NCBI GenBank assembly: GCA_947377285.1
Contig: CANCFT010000024.1
Span: 1 to 53,180, forward strand
DNA: 53,180 bases
Reading direction: 5' to 3'
DNA from: Bacteriovoracaceae bacterium
GTDB lineage: Bacteria > Bdellovibrionota > Bacteriovoracia > Bacteriovoracales > Bacteriovoracaceae
Shown here: piece by piece, positions 34,741 to 43,810 of the stretch
How the letters are laid out: the number at the start of each line of letters is the position of its first letter
Position numbering within the stretch: position 1 is the first letter of the stretch
Made by a program: the position numbers and the translations under genes
The notes under the pieces: generated by a model
Database searches by the model: none
Told to the model about the DNA's origin: nothing
The model's input: the letters and a program-made list of their open reading frames with translations, nothing else

Positions 34741-36651
34741 ATGAGGCTAAATGTGAATTGGTTTAATTCTTTAAGTTTAAAAGCACGAATTCTTTTAATT
34801 GTTGGACTGGCGTGCCTCATTTGTTCGGCCTCTGCAATCTCAATTTCTTTTTATCTTAATACAAAAGAATTGCATAAAGGAATTGTTGATAAATCTAATG
34901 CAATCCATTTGCGTTTAAATGCGGCCACTGACTATATTGCCAGCCAAGGTGGCTTAGCTCCAATCGTTGAAAAGATGAAAACAAAATATAAATCTTCAGA
35001 CGATTTAACTAAAGAAGATAAAGAGAATGTTTTAAAGCAAGTTCCTATTGTTGCAGCAATGAAGATCGGGGCTAAAGATGCTCATTTAGATAATTATGAG
35101 TTTCGCATCTTTAGTGATGAACCAAGAAATGAAGGCAACAAAGCAAATGCAGACGAATTGGCAATTTTCAAAAAATTCGAAATGGATAAAAATTTAAAAG
35201 AGCATGTTTTAGATACAGGAGATTTTATCACTGTTTTTCGCCCAGTTCGCTTAACGAAAGTTCAAGGGTGTTTTACTTGTCATGGGGATCCAAAAGAGAG
35301 TCCTTGGGGGAATGGTAGAGATATTTTAGGTTATAAAATGGAAAACTGGGAAGATGGAAAGCTTCATGGAGTTTTTGCAATAAAGACTGATGTTAAAAAA
35401 GTCATTCAAAATGAAGCGAACAAGACTACAATATCTCCCAACTTAATTTATACACTTTTGGTAACTGGCGGAGCAATCTTTGCATTAATTATCGCTGCCT
35501 TTATGATTAAAAAACCAATTGCAGATCTAAATAATATTGTAACAAGTTTAAATACATCTGGAGGAGAAGTAAGTACATCTGCTACTCAAATAGCTTCTGC
35601 TTCAGAAGAACTTTCTCAAGCGACGACTGAGCAAGCAGCTTCTCTGCAAGAGACATCATCTTCAATTGAAGAAATTAGTTCAATGATAAATGCAAACACT
35701 GAAAATGCTAAACAATCTTCAGTCGTTTCCGAGCAAAGTTTAAGTACTGCAGAAAGAGGAAAAGTGGTCGTTGATCATATGATTTCAGCAATTGGAGAAA
35801 TCAATAATAGCAATAGCGGAATAATGAATCAAATAAACGAGACAAATAAAGAAATCGAAAATATTGTAAAAATCATTCGAGAGATTGGGACAAAAACAAA
35901 AGTTATCAATGATATCGTTTTTCAAACGAAGTTACTTTCTTTTAATGCTTCTGTCGAAGCGGCCAGAGCAGGTGAGCAAGGTAAAGGATTTGCTGTGGTG
36001 GCCGAAGAAGTGGGTAATTTGGCATCGATGAGTGGTGCAGCAGCTCTCGAAATAACGAGTATGTTAGACGGTAGTATTAAGACTGTTGAAGGAATCGTTA
36101 AAGATTCAAAAGAGAAAATAGAAAAATTAATTTTAAATGGCCGTGAAAAAGTTGATACAGGTACAAGAGTCGCACATGAGTGTGAAGAAGTCTTAAATGA
36201 AATTGTAGCTTCAGTTGCGAGTGTTTCAAAAATGGTTAATGAGATTTCATCTGCTAGTCAAGAGCAGGCCCATGGAGTTCATGAAATCACTAAGGCCATT
36301 TCACAATTAGACCAAGTGACTCAGCAAAATACTTCAAATTCAGCAGACTCTGCAAATGCAGCGGGCTCTTTATCAGGACAGGCTTCAATCCTAAATTCCC
36401 TTGTTCAAAAGTTAGTACAAACTATTGAAGGAGGAAGTGGTGAAACTGCTGTGAAAGTACGAAATACACCAGGGCCTAAAAATAATCCATCGACGCCAAA
36501 TATTCCAACAATGAGGAATATGCAATCTGCTCCTAAAATAGCAAAAGCTCAAAGTCAGGTTAAAGTAGCTCCCAAAAAAGAAATTAAAACTGAATCTGTA
36601 TCTGTGTCAGCCATTCCATCGAGTAATGACAATCGATTTGAAGATGTTTAA
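34741..36651 (+). CDS. Methyl-accepting chemotaxis protein with periplasmic c-type haem-binding domain
   Basis: A 636-residue chemoreceptor. The first membrane helix is near 16-38. The periplasmic sensor (about 40-232) is of the Tll0287-like/DUF3365 kind and carries a covalent haem motif CFTCH (177-181) in VQGCFTCHGDPK. The second helix is near 236-256, followed by a short HAMP-like linker. The cytoplasmic part is a signalling domain whose hairpin tip reads DIVFQTKLLSFNASVEAARAGE, then GKGFAVVAEEV. It likely senses redox state, oxygen, NO or a similar haem ligand and signals through CheA/CheW. The C-terminal 60 residues are Pro/Lys/Ser-rich and lack the NWETF-type tether. No ribosome-binding site is evident. 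Confidence 0.92.
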   Translation: MRLNVNWFNSLSLKARILLIVGLACLICSASAISISFYLNTKELHKGIVDKSNAIHLRLNAATDYIASQGGLAPIVEKMKTKYKSSDDLTKEDKENVLKQVPIVAAMKIGAKDAHLDNYEFRIFSDEPRNEGNKANADELAIFKKFEMDKNLKEHVLDTGDFITVFRPVRLTKVQGCFTCHGDPKESPWGNGRDILGYKMENWEDGKLHGVFAIKTDVKKVIQNEANKTTISPNLIYTLLVTGGAIFALIIAAFMIKKPIADLNNIVTSLNTSGGEVSTSATQIASASEELSQATTEQAASLQETSSSIEEISSMINANTENAKQSSVVSEQSLSTAERGKVVVDHMISAIGEINNSNSGIMNQINETNKEIENIVKIIREIGTKTKVINDIVFQTKLLSFNASVEAARAGEQGKGFAVVAEEVGNLASMSGAAALEITSMLDGSIKTVEGIVKDSKEKIEKLILNGREKVDTGTRVAHECEEVLNEIVASVASVSKMVNEISSASQEQAHGVHEITKAISQLDQVTQQNTSNSADSANAAGSLSGQASILNSLVQKLVQTIEGGSGETAVKVRNTPGPKNNPSTPNIPTMRNMQSAPKIAKAQSQVKVAPKKEIKTESVSVSAIPSSNDNRFEDV

Positions 36652-36661
36652 GAAAATTTTT

Positions 36662-36689
36662 GACCAACAAGTTTTTAGGCTTGTTGGTC
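36662..36689. terminator. Hairpin between convergent genes, probable terminator
   Basis: GACCAACAAG (36662-36671) pairs perfectly with CTTGTTGGTC (36680-36689). It covers the end of ccsA on the minus strand and follows the chemoreceptor gene. T-runs next to it are weak. Confidence 0.6.
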
Positions 36690-38231
36690 TATTCCTTGAT
36701 CATTTATATTGTCTGATTTAACTGATGTGATTATTAATACAATAATTTGCATTAAGAAAAAAGAACCTAAAAAGATAGCTCCACCTTCGCTAAAACCATA
36801 TGAGTGAAGCCCAGTTGCTAATATATAATTAACGCCAAACCATGCCATCATTACACTCATAAAAGCCCCGGCAGTAATCGTTATGAAACGATCCGTTTTA
36901 ATCCAAGTAGTATATCGACCGTGTAAAATGGCCATATAAGTACATAGCACAATTAAACTCCAAGTCTCCTTAGGATCCCAACCCCAAAATCTTCCCCAAG
37001 AATAATCGGCCCATACTCCGCCTAAGATAACACCACCGGCTAGCATGGTAGTTCCCCATTTTAAAGTGGTATAAATAATATCTGCAAAATTTAGTTCTTC
37101 TTTTTTAGTTATTTTTCCCCATTTTCGTTTAAATAAAACAGTATTGGCTAAAATCCAACTTAAGGCCAAAGCTCCATATGAAAGAATAACTGTAGTTACA
37201 TGAGTTGAAAGCCAGAAATTATCACGAAGAACTGGTACTAAAGGAGAAATGGTTGCCGTTAACATTCCATTAGCAAAATTGAGCATCATTAAAGTACAAA
37301 CATTATAACCTAGGCCCATATAGACAAAGAGTTTTTCTTTTTTTAGATGACCAAGAACTAATGCGAGAGTCAGAGAGCCAAAACCAGAAAATAAAACAGT
37401 TTCATACATATTGGTAATAGGTGCCCGACCTGAAATGATAACTCTTAGTGCAATTAAAATTAATTGAACGAGTGCTGAAATTGAAGCAAGTCCAAGGGCA
37501 ATATTAAAATTTTTAAATAAAACCATTGTGGCCAACGCGAGAATAGTTAAAGTGAGTGCCCAACTAGCAAGGCCTGCTTTGGCATAATAGAGTTCAAGTT
37601 CATATTTCTCACTTCCACTGAATTGATCATAGACAGTTTTAGTATTCAATAAAATGGGAAGAAATGGGTCCATTGGGGTCAATTGTTTTTGAGCGATAAC
37701 TTTTTCTTCAGTTAAAAAAGCTACAAGTGGAAGCCATTCGAGTGCTCCATTTTTTACAGTTGGAAAAAGCCAGTTTTCCCCAGATTTTATTTCTTTATAG
37801 AGAAATAGATTATCGTAAAGTTTTCCTATAGCTTTCTTATAAGAAGCGTTATCCTTAATACTTCTGGCCTCATTTTTTATGGCATCTTCTTTAGCAATAA
37901 GTTCTTCATATAAAATAGAGTGTTGATCTTTTGAAAGATTGAGGAATTTCATTAAATCAACATGATCGATTCTAGCTTCTAATTTAATTTCAGTTGGAAG
38001 CCCCATTCCATTGAGAGAAATTAAGCAGAAAGCTTCAACAGGGCCTAGGTCGTTGACTGAAATTTTACCAGTTAAACTTTTCATGGCCTCTGCGGCATGG
38101 ACATAGAGAGGTTTTACTCGTCCACCTTGCAAGGTAGGAAGAACTTCAAGTTCTTTTTTGCAGAAATAAGACTCGGCCATAGTGACAGAGCTCGTGAGAA
38201 TAAGAAGAATGAAGAGGATTATTTTTTTCAT
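36675..38231 (-). CDS. ccsA: System II cytochrome c biogenesis protein CcsA (ResC)
   Basis: With ResB this forms the membrane synthase that exports haem and attaches it to CxxCH motifs of apocytochromes. The 518-residue protein has a signal peptide, a periplasmic region to about residue 205, and then a CcsA core of about eight membrane helices. The core holds the haem-handling signature WGRFWGWDPKETWSL (WWD-type) and the flanking histidines in STHVTTVILSY and LHSYGFS. The N-terminal periplasmic extension is longer than in chloroplast or Bacillus CcsA. ATGA overlap with resB indicates translational coupling. Confidence 0.93.
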   Translation of the reverse strand: MKKIILFILLILTSSVTMAESYFCKKELEVLPTLQGGRVKPLYVHAAEAMKSLTGKISVNDLGPVEAFCLISLNGMGLPTEIKLEARIDHVDLMKFLNLSKDQHSILYEELIAKEDAIKNEARSIKDNASYKKAIGKLYDNLFLYKEIKSGENWLFPTVKNGALEWLPLVAFLTEEKVIAQKQLTPMDPFLPILLNTKTVYDQFSGSEKYELELYYAKAGLASWALTLTILALATMVLFKNFNIALGLASISALVQLILIALRVIISGRAPITNMYETVLFSGFGSLTLALVLGHLKKEKLFVYMGLGYNVCTLMMLNFANGMLTATISPLVPVLRDNFWLSTHVTTVILSYGALALSWILANTVLFKRKWGKITKKEELNFADIIYTTLKWGTTMLAGGVILGGVWADYSWGRFWGWDPKETWSLIVLCTYMAILHGRYTTWIKTDRFITITAGAFMSVMMAWFGVNYILATGLHSYGFSEGGAIFLGSFFLMQIIVLIITSVKSDNINDQGIDQQA

Positions 38232-39874
38232 GCAAGTTTACCTGTTTTTTTATTTTTATCTTGATCTTTAGTTTTGCTATTTAAGTTGTAATGCCAAATG
38301 GCCCCGAATACTAACATCAGTGAACCTAAGTATTTCCAAGTTCGTCCTTGGTCAACATTAACGGCCAAGGTTGTATTGTATTGGCCTTGGTTATCCTGAG
38401 AATATGAGGCTTGGTAAAAAGTAAATCCAGATTTTTTCATCGGATTATTCATGAAGACATGATGATTCGTTGTTTTACCGTCAGAAAATAATTTTACAAA
38501 AGATTCATAACTGGCAGGATTATTAGTTCCAGGATCTTTATCCATTTTAAATTGAGTAAGGGCCAATTCAAAAGGAAGAGTAAGAGACTCTTTAGTCACT
38601 TCTATAATAATTTTTTTTCCTCTCACAAGTAAGGATAATGGAGAGTAATTTGTCACCCAGTATTCTTTTCCTAAAATTTCTAATTGAACTGCCCGGATAT
38701 CTCCTTTAATAAGATTTCCATTTTTTTGAATAGGAATAGTAGGAATTGGAATATTAAATGGAACGAGATGATCTTGATGATCAGTTAGAGAAATTTCTGC
38801 ATTCATCCAAGGAAGTTTTGCCGGATTACCACCAACTTCTAAATCTGAAACGACCCATTTACTTAATCCTTTATCAAACCATGCTGCTTTCTTGCCAAAT
38901 AAAAAAAGGTTTGGCTTATCTTCAAAAAGTTTTTTTGAAAAGGCCCTGATGATAGATTTTTCATCAGTCTGGAGTTTGGTATTCATAGGAAAAGGTGAGT
39001 AGTCTGGAAAAAAAGTGATAAAAGTTTTATTGTAAGGAAGAACAACAAATCGATTATTGGCCCCAGTTATTTTAACCGGAATATTTTTTTCTTCAGGGGT
39101 AAAACATTCCGCTGTTTCAGAATTCCAAATGATAATTTTAGAGGGATTATTTTGGGCAAAACATTTTGCAAGTTTATAGGGGTAATAAGTAAAAGTGAGT
39201 GGACCCATCGTGGTAGAAGATTGAAAATCTGATCCAGCTTCCGGGTGTAAAGAGAGAATTAAATCCTGCTCGGCAAAAGCATTTTTAAAATGATATTTTG
39301 AAGAGTGCACAGGATTTTCATCACTATATTTATTGATTGAATCGCTCCAAACAAATCGACCTTCAGCAAATGGAATGTAATTTTTTACAGTAATATTGTC
39401 ATAAGTTTCATTGATTGATGATTCAAAAGCACTATAAGGAAGATAACTGACAATCTGCTTGCCTTCAGTCGGATAAGTAATTTTGATAATATCTTTTGAG
39501 AGTATGACTTGGCGATTTGGTTCGTTAGGAGCGAGTGTAATTTGACCATCTACTCCTGCAACGTAGGTAATAAGTGAGCCCATTCCAATGATCAAAAGTC
39601 CTGAGTGAATAGTATAGAATCCATATAATCTTTTTTTTGGGGGCAAGCGCAAGATAGCGGCAAAAATAATTGAAAGTAAAATGCCAAATTGGACAAACAT
39701 AAAAGCAGTCGTTTTGTAGACTGCACGGTTGGCAAAATCAGTTCCAAAATAACTTTCAAGAAAAGTTCCAATAATCATTCCAATTGTAAAAAGCGAGATG
39801 ACTATGACTGCAAATTTTAAACTTCCAATAAATTTTTCAATTTTTAGCCAATCAATTTTTTTGAATAGGTTCAT
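38228..39874 (-). CDS. resB: System II cytochrome c biogenesis protein ResB (Ccs1)
   Basis: Partner of CcsA in haem delivery to c-type cytochromes. Three N-terminal membrane helices are visible (about 17-38, 52-72 and 86-106: SLKFAVIVISLFTIGMIIGT, then FVQFGILLSIIFAAIL, then HSGLLIIGMGSLITY). A large periplasmic domain of about 390 residues follows, ending in FYQASYSQ, and a last helix lies at about 515-535. GSLKFAV and the F(Y)QASY segment are typical of ResB. The 548-residue length is normal. It is followed by ccsA with a four-base overlap. Confidence 0.92.
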   Translation of the reverse strand: MNLFKKIDWLKIEKFIGSLKFAVIVISLFTIGMIIGTFLESYFGTDFANRAVYKTTAFMFVQFGILLSIIFAAILRLPPKKRLYGFYTIHSGLLIIGMGSLITYVAGVDGQITLAPNEPNRQVILSKDIIKITYPTEGKQIVSYLPYSAFESSINETYDNITVKNYIPFAEGRFVWSDSINKYSDENPVHSSKYHFKNAFAEQDLILSLHPEAGSDFQSSTTMGPLTFTYYPYKLAKCFAQNNPSKIIIWNSETAECFTPEEKNIPVKITGANNRFVVLPYNKTFITFFPDYSPFPMNTKLQTDEKSIIRAFSKKLFEDKPNLFLFGKKAAWFDKGLSKWVVSDLEVGGNPAKLPWMNAEISLTDHQDHLVPFNIPIPTIPIQKNGNLIKGDIRAVQLEILGKEYWVTNYSPLSLLVRGKKIIIEVTKESLTLPFELALTQFKMDKDPGTNNPASYESFVKLFSDGKTTNHHVFMNNPMKKSGFTFYQASYSQDNQGQYNTTLAVNVDQGRTWKYLGSLMLVFGAIWHYNLNSKTKDQDKNKKTGKLA

Positions 39875-39956
39875 GAAAGGTCCACTTTTATAGTTGTACT
39901 AATGTCGAATGAGATCATTTTATACCACGGCCTACATGGACCTAGAAATGAATTAG

Positions 39957-40655
39957 TTACTTTTTAAATTGGTGCATTAGATAGACAGCACCGAATAATA
40001 CTGGCTGGTGTGTAAGGTAAATAAGGAGTGAGTGAGTCCCCAGAAAGTTCAGAGATCTAACTGCTTTATTATTGGGGATTTGACATAAATGAAGTCCTTT
40101 ATGGACAGCAAATATCCCCAACAAACTTGCTCCAAGCCAAGGAAATGGCTCTATATAATCCCAAGATTGATGGGCGAGTGTAAACCAAGGGATATTTTTA
40201 TCAAAGAAAATTGAAGGAATAAATAAAAGAAGTGCGATGGCCAACGCAAGATTTGGTCTTTTAATAAATGGTAAAGATAAAAGTGATATGAGCGCAATGG
40301 CATGAAGAGTTCCAAAATAAATCCAATTTTCTGGGAATAAAAAATAAGTCACTACACTAATCATTAAGGCGAAGGCGACTAACTTAAAAAATCTTTTCCA
40401 AAAAGGAGTCCATTTGATTTTTTCAAAATGAGTTAGCCTAAGGGACATTCCAACAGCAAATAAAAACAGAAAAACAATAAGCCTCGGAAGCGCAAACCAA
40501 AATGGAGCATGAATTATATCAATAGTTAAAAATCCGAAGTTTGTCAGGTCAAAGCAGGCATGAAAAAAAATCATTAAAATGATCGTAAAACCTCTGAGGG
40601 CATCAATAAACTGACTTCGCGAATTGAATTTTGCTGTTTTCATTATTATGATCAT
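39957..40655 (-). CDS. DUF1624 / HGSNAT-like acyltransferase-family membrane protein
   Basis: A 232-residue polytopic membrane protein with about seven helices. FIDALRGFTIILMIFFHACFD is the characteristic first helix of the DUF1624/heparan-alpha-glucosaminide acetyltransferase-like family, with the conserved Arg and His. The family resembles membrane acyltransferases that modify sugars; the substrate here is not known. Two starts are possible: ATG 40655, or ATG 40643 four codons in. Neither has a good ribosome-binding site. It lies upstream of resB on the same strand, 82 bases away. Confidence 0.8.
   Translation of the reverse strand: MIIIMKTAKFNSRSQFIDALRGFTIILMIFFHACFDLTNFGFLTIDIIHAPFWFALPRLIVFLFLFAVGMSLRLTHFEKIKWTPFWKRFFKLVAFALMISVVTYFLFPENWIYFGTLHAIALISLLSLPFIKRPNLALAIALLLFIPSIFFDKNIPWFTLAHQSWDYIEPFPWLGASLLGIFAVHKGLHLCQIPNNKAVRSLNFLGTHSLLIYLTHQPVLFGAVYLMHQFKK
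40624..40652 (+). promoter_or_regulatory. Promoter of the penicillin-acylase-family gene, inside its divergent neighbour; probably leaderless
   Basis: TTGAAT (40624-40629), a 17-base spacer and TATGAT (40647-40652). The ATG starts at 40659, so transcription should begin at the start codon. The whole promoter lies within the first codons of the minus-strand DUF1624 gene. Confidence 0.6.
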
Positions 40656-40658
40656 CCC

Positions 40659-43109
40659 ATGGATTACTTAACTAGCAAAAAAAAATCGTTAAAGAATTGG
40701 ATCATTGGGTTAATTATAATTTTGATAAGTTTACTCGTGTACGGGATTTATTTTATCAAAAGTTCAATGCCGCCGATGGATGGTCAATTGAACTTAATAG
40801 GACTCACTGAAGAAGTCAGAGTTATTCGTGATCAATACGGTATACCGCATATTAAAGCTAAAAATTCAAAAGATGCTTTAAGATCTTTAGGTTTTGTCAT
40901 GGCTTCTGAGCGACTTTTTCAAATGGAGCTTCAACGACGCATGGCCAATGGAGAATTGGCCGAACTATTTGGTCCAAAGTTTTTAGCCTCAGATAAATTA
41001 TTTCGAACATTGGGACTTAGACAAAGCATGAGCGAAATGCTCGAAGGTAAAAAGCAAAAGAACCTTTTTGATATTCAAATGTGGCAAGATTTACAAGCTT
41101 TTTATGATGGAATAAATCAATTTCAATTGACTCAAAAGCTTCCGTTAGAATTTAGTCTTTTGGGGATTAAGCCACGTCCATTTACGGCCCTTGATGGATA
41201 TGCCTTTATTGGATTAATGAGTTTTAGTTTTGGTATTGCCACAAGTGAAGACCCTTTAATGAGTCATTTGAGAGAGCGATTTGGCCCTCAATTGATAGAT
41301 GAATTAAGAAATGAGTTAAGTCCTAAAGAGCTTCAAGATAAACTTCTTGATCAACAAGATCAGCTCAAAAAAAATGACTTAATAAAATCAAAATCAATAA
41401 AGAGATTTGTAGATTCTGCCCGCCGTTACCCAGTCATGTCTATTATGGCAGATTTAGAAAAAGGTTTTACTCTTCTTGATGGATCTAATGGTTGGTTGCT
41501 TGCAGGGTCTCGTACGGTTTCCGGTTCACCCATTTTGGCAAACGATCCCCATATTAGTTTTTCTCATCCCGGGGTTTGGTTTGAAGCACATATTGAAACG
41601 CCAAAGCTAAGCAACTATGGGCATTACCTTGCTTTATTGCCCTTTCCAATTCTAGCTCATAATTTAAATTTTGGTTGGGGACTTACCATGAGTTTAGTTG
41701 ATGATATGGATTTGTATCGGGAAAAATTAAACCCAAAGTTTAAAACATATCAGTTTAAAGGTTCACAAATCCCCTATCAAGAACGATATGAGTTGATCAA
41801 AATCAAGGGAGAAAAACCTTTTGGTTTATTAACCTTAAAGACTCAACATGGGCCAATAATGGATGAGGTTTTTAATCACCGAGATGATAAGTCATTGGCC
41901 TTTAAATGGTCATTTTACGGAGCTGAAAATGATCCATTGCTGTCACTTTATAAAATGGAGCATGCCAAAAATATGACAGAGTTTAAAGCCGCAGTTGCAA
42001 CTGGCAAGGCCCCTGGCTTAAATATTCTCTATGCCGATAAAACCAATATTGGATGGTGGATGTTTGGAGAAATAGCTAAAAAAGCCAAAGGGACGCCAAG
42101 TGATTTTATACTCGATGGAAGCTCAGGTCTTGATGAATATTCTGGTGAATTAACTTTTGATGAAAAGCCACATAGTGAAAATCCAAGTTCAGGGATTATT
42201 ATTTCGGCCAATTCTAGACCTCAGTCAAAGCCTAGTTTACCAATTGAAATGCGAGGTGATTGGCAATCAGATGACCGTTTTAAAACTCTTGAATCGATCC
42301 TTTCAAAAAAAGAGAAATGGTCCCCAGAAGAATTAATGGAAGTCCAAACCCTCAGTATGAACTTTGAAAATAAACTTATTCTCGAAGAACTTTTAAAAAC
42401 TGTATCTTTTGAGAATATTTGGAATAAAGGTCGGGCAAAACAATATCTCAAAATTTTAAAAGAATGGGATTTCGTATCGTCCATTTCATCAATTGCCCCG
42501 TCTATTTATTACACTTGGTGCCGAGAAATATCCAAAATACTCTTGAAAGAATTTACTCTTGAGGAATTTGAAACTTTTAGTAAATTGCCAAATAATTGGA
42601 ATTTTTTAAAAAAAGTTGTCTTAAATCCTGAATCAATTTGGTGGAAAAAATTCAATCGACAACAAGTTTTTACTAAAGCTTTTGACAATACCATCGAATC
42701 CCTTCGCCAAGCACTAGGAGAAGATTCGACACAATGGGCATGGGGCCATCTGCATACTCTCGAATTCGTTCATCCCATAGGTAAAATAAAACCTTTCAAT
42801 AAAATTTTTAATATTGGCCCAATTGAAATGAATGGGGCCAGTAATGAAATTAATAATTTTAAGACTGCAGGTTATACAGATGGATTTTTAATTAAGGCAG
42901 GCCCTTCAACAAGAAGAATCGTTAGTTTTGATCATCCCGAAAAAGCATGGGGGATCTTGCCCACTGGAATTTCCGGTCATTTATTTTCACCTTTTTATAA
43001 AGATCAACTTAAGCTTTTTGCTGCTGGTAATTATAGAGAAGAATGGCTTGAGGAAAAAGAGATAATGGCCCATCGGACTCACCAGCTAAATTTACTTCCG
43101 GCAAAATAA
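40659..43109 (+). CDS. Membrane-anchored penicillin acylase family Ntn hydrolase
   Basis: An 816-residue amidohydrolase of the penicillin G acylase / acyl-homoserine-lactone acylase / cephalosporin acylase family. A single N-terminal helix (about 13-33) anchors or exports it to the periplasm. EVRVIRDQYGIPHIKA and FVMASERLFQMELQRR start the alpha chain. A spacer leads to Ser276 in DGSNGWLLAGSRTVSG, which becomes the N-terminal nucleophile after self-cleavage before it, and ILANDPHIS follows. The usual GSNNW is GSNGW here. The substrate (beta-lactams, acyl-homoserine lactones or N-acyl amino acids and peptides) cannot be read from sequence. Its 3' end overlaps the convergent gene by 31 bases. 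Confidence 0.9.
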   Translation: MDYLTSKKKSLKNWIIGLIIILISLLVYGIYFIKSSMPPMDGQLNLIGLTEEVRVIRDQYGIPHIKAKNSKDALRSLGFVMASERLFQMELQRRMANGELAELFGPKFLASDKLFRTLGLRQSMSEMLEGKKQKNLFDIQMWQDLQAFYDGINQFQLTQKLPLEFSLLGIKPRPFTALDGYAFIGLMSFSFGIATSEDPLMSHLRERFGPQLIDELRNELSPKELQDKLLDQQDQLKKNDLIKSKSIKRFVDSARRYPVMSIMADLEKGFTLLDGSNGWLLAGSRTVSGSPILANDPHISFSHPGVWFEAHIETPKLSNYGHYLALLPFPILAHNLNFGWGLTMSLVDDMDLYREKLNPKFKTYQFKGSQIPYQERYELIKIKGEKPFGLLTLKTQHGPIMDEVFNHRDDKSLAFKWSFYGAENDPLLSLYKMEHAKNMTEFKAAVATGKAPGLNILYADKTNIGWWMFGEIAKKAKGTPSDFILDGSSGLDEYSGELTFDEKPHSENPSSGIIISANSRPQSKPSLPIEMRGDWQSDDRFKTLESILSKKEKWSPEELMEVQTLSMNFENKLILEELLKTVSFENIWNKGRAKQYLKILKEWDFVSSISSIAPSIYYTWCREISKILLKEFTLEEFETFSKLPNNWNFLKKVVLNPESIWWKKFNRQQVFTKAFDNTIESLRQALGEDSTQWAWGHLHTLEFVHPIGKIKPFNKIFNIGPIEMNGASNEINNFKTAGYTDGFLIKAGPSTRRIVSFDHPEKAWGILPTGISGHLFSPFYKDQLKLFAAGNYREEWLEEKEIMAHRTHQLNLLPAK

Positions 43110-43768
43110 ATCATCATGGGTTCTTTAGTATTTATCTGGACTTTTCCGCTGGCAATATTACTCAATCCAATGGTCTCTAGGGGCATAATTGAGGTCCATT
43201 TCAGAAGTTTATATTCAACAGATCCTGTTATTTTTAATCGATTGGCAGTCAAACTTAGGGTGCTAAAAAGTCCATTATAGTTAAAAGCAGCAATGCCTGG
43301 TGGTAAAAAAAGGAATTTTTCATCCATGAGAATTTTTTGATTCAACTGGCTAGTTAAATGCTGAATGACGCCTATATTAAATAGCAAATGATCAATTCTT
43401 TTTTCTAGGTGTTGGTGATTGATAAATCCTAATAATTCGATTTGATCAAATGAAAGAGGGCACGAAATCATTGCCTCCGTGACAAAGGCCAAGTCTGAAA
43501 ATTTTTTCTTAGTTGGTAGTTGAAACATGAGTGGGCCATGGCGTTTGTCAGATGAATCCCCATCACCAAGACTCAATATATTTTCTTGTAGAGAAATTGG
43601 AATGGAGCTTTTATGACGAATACCCCCATCGATCAAGAGTATGAGAGTTGGGGCCATTCTTTTGCAAATTCTTTTCAAAACTTTCGGGGTTAATTCCAAG
43701 GGGCCTAAAATTAATATCCGGGTTTTTGGGGTAAAATATTTAATAAGATGAATTTTCAGATTAGACAT
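43079..43768 (-). CDS. Thiamine pyrophosphokinase-like protein
   Basis: A 229-residue protein that follows the thiamine pyrophosphokinase plan: LLIDGGIRH and LGDGDSSDK correspond to the DGGANR and GDFDSI loops, EKRIDHLLFNIGVI to the GxxDHxLxN substrate segment, and ETIGLSNIASGKVQI to the C-terminal GLSN...G beta domain. The family transfers pyrophosphate from ATP to thiamine. Several canonical residues are changed, so activity on thiamine is uncertain. The start is ATG 43768; an open frame reaching further would overlap the divergent gene, and ATG 43810 abuts that gene's TTG start. Its 3' end overlaps the acylase gene. Confidence 0.65.
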   Translation of the reverse strand: MSNLKIHLIKYFTPKTRILILGPLELTPKVLKRICKRMAPTLILLIDGGIRHKSSIPISLQENILSLGDGDSSDKRHGPLMFQLPTKKKFSDLAFVTEAMISCPLSFDQIELLGFINHQHLEKRIDHLLFNIGVIQHLTSQLNQKILMDEKFLFLPPGIAAFNYNGLFSTLSLTANRLKITGSVEYKLLKWTSIMPLETIGLSNIASGKVQINTKEPMMIYFAGSKFSW

Positions 43769-43810
43769 GTTAGTTTTTTTTAAGGCATTTTTTAGAAGGT
43801 AGCAAGTCAT

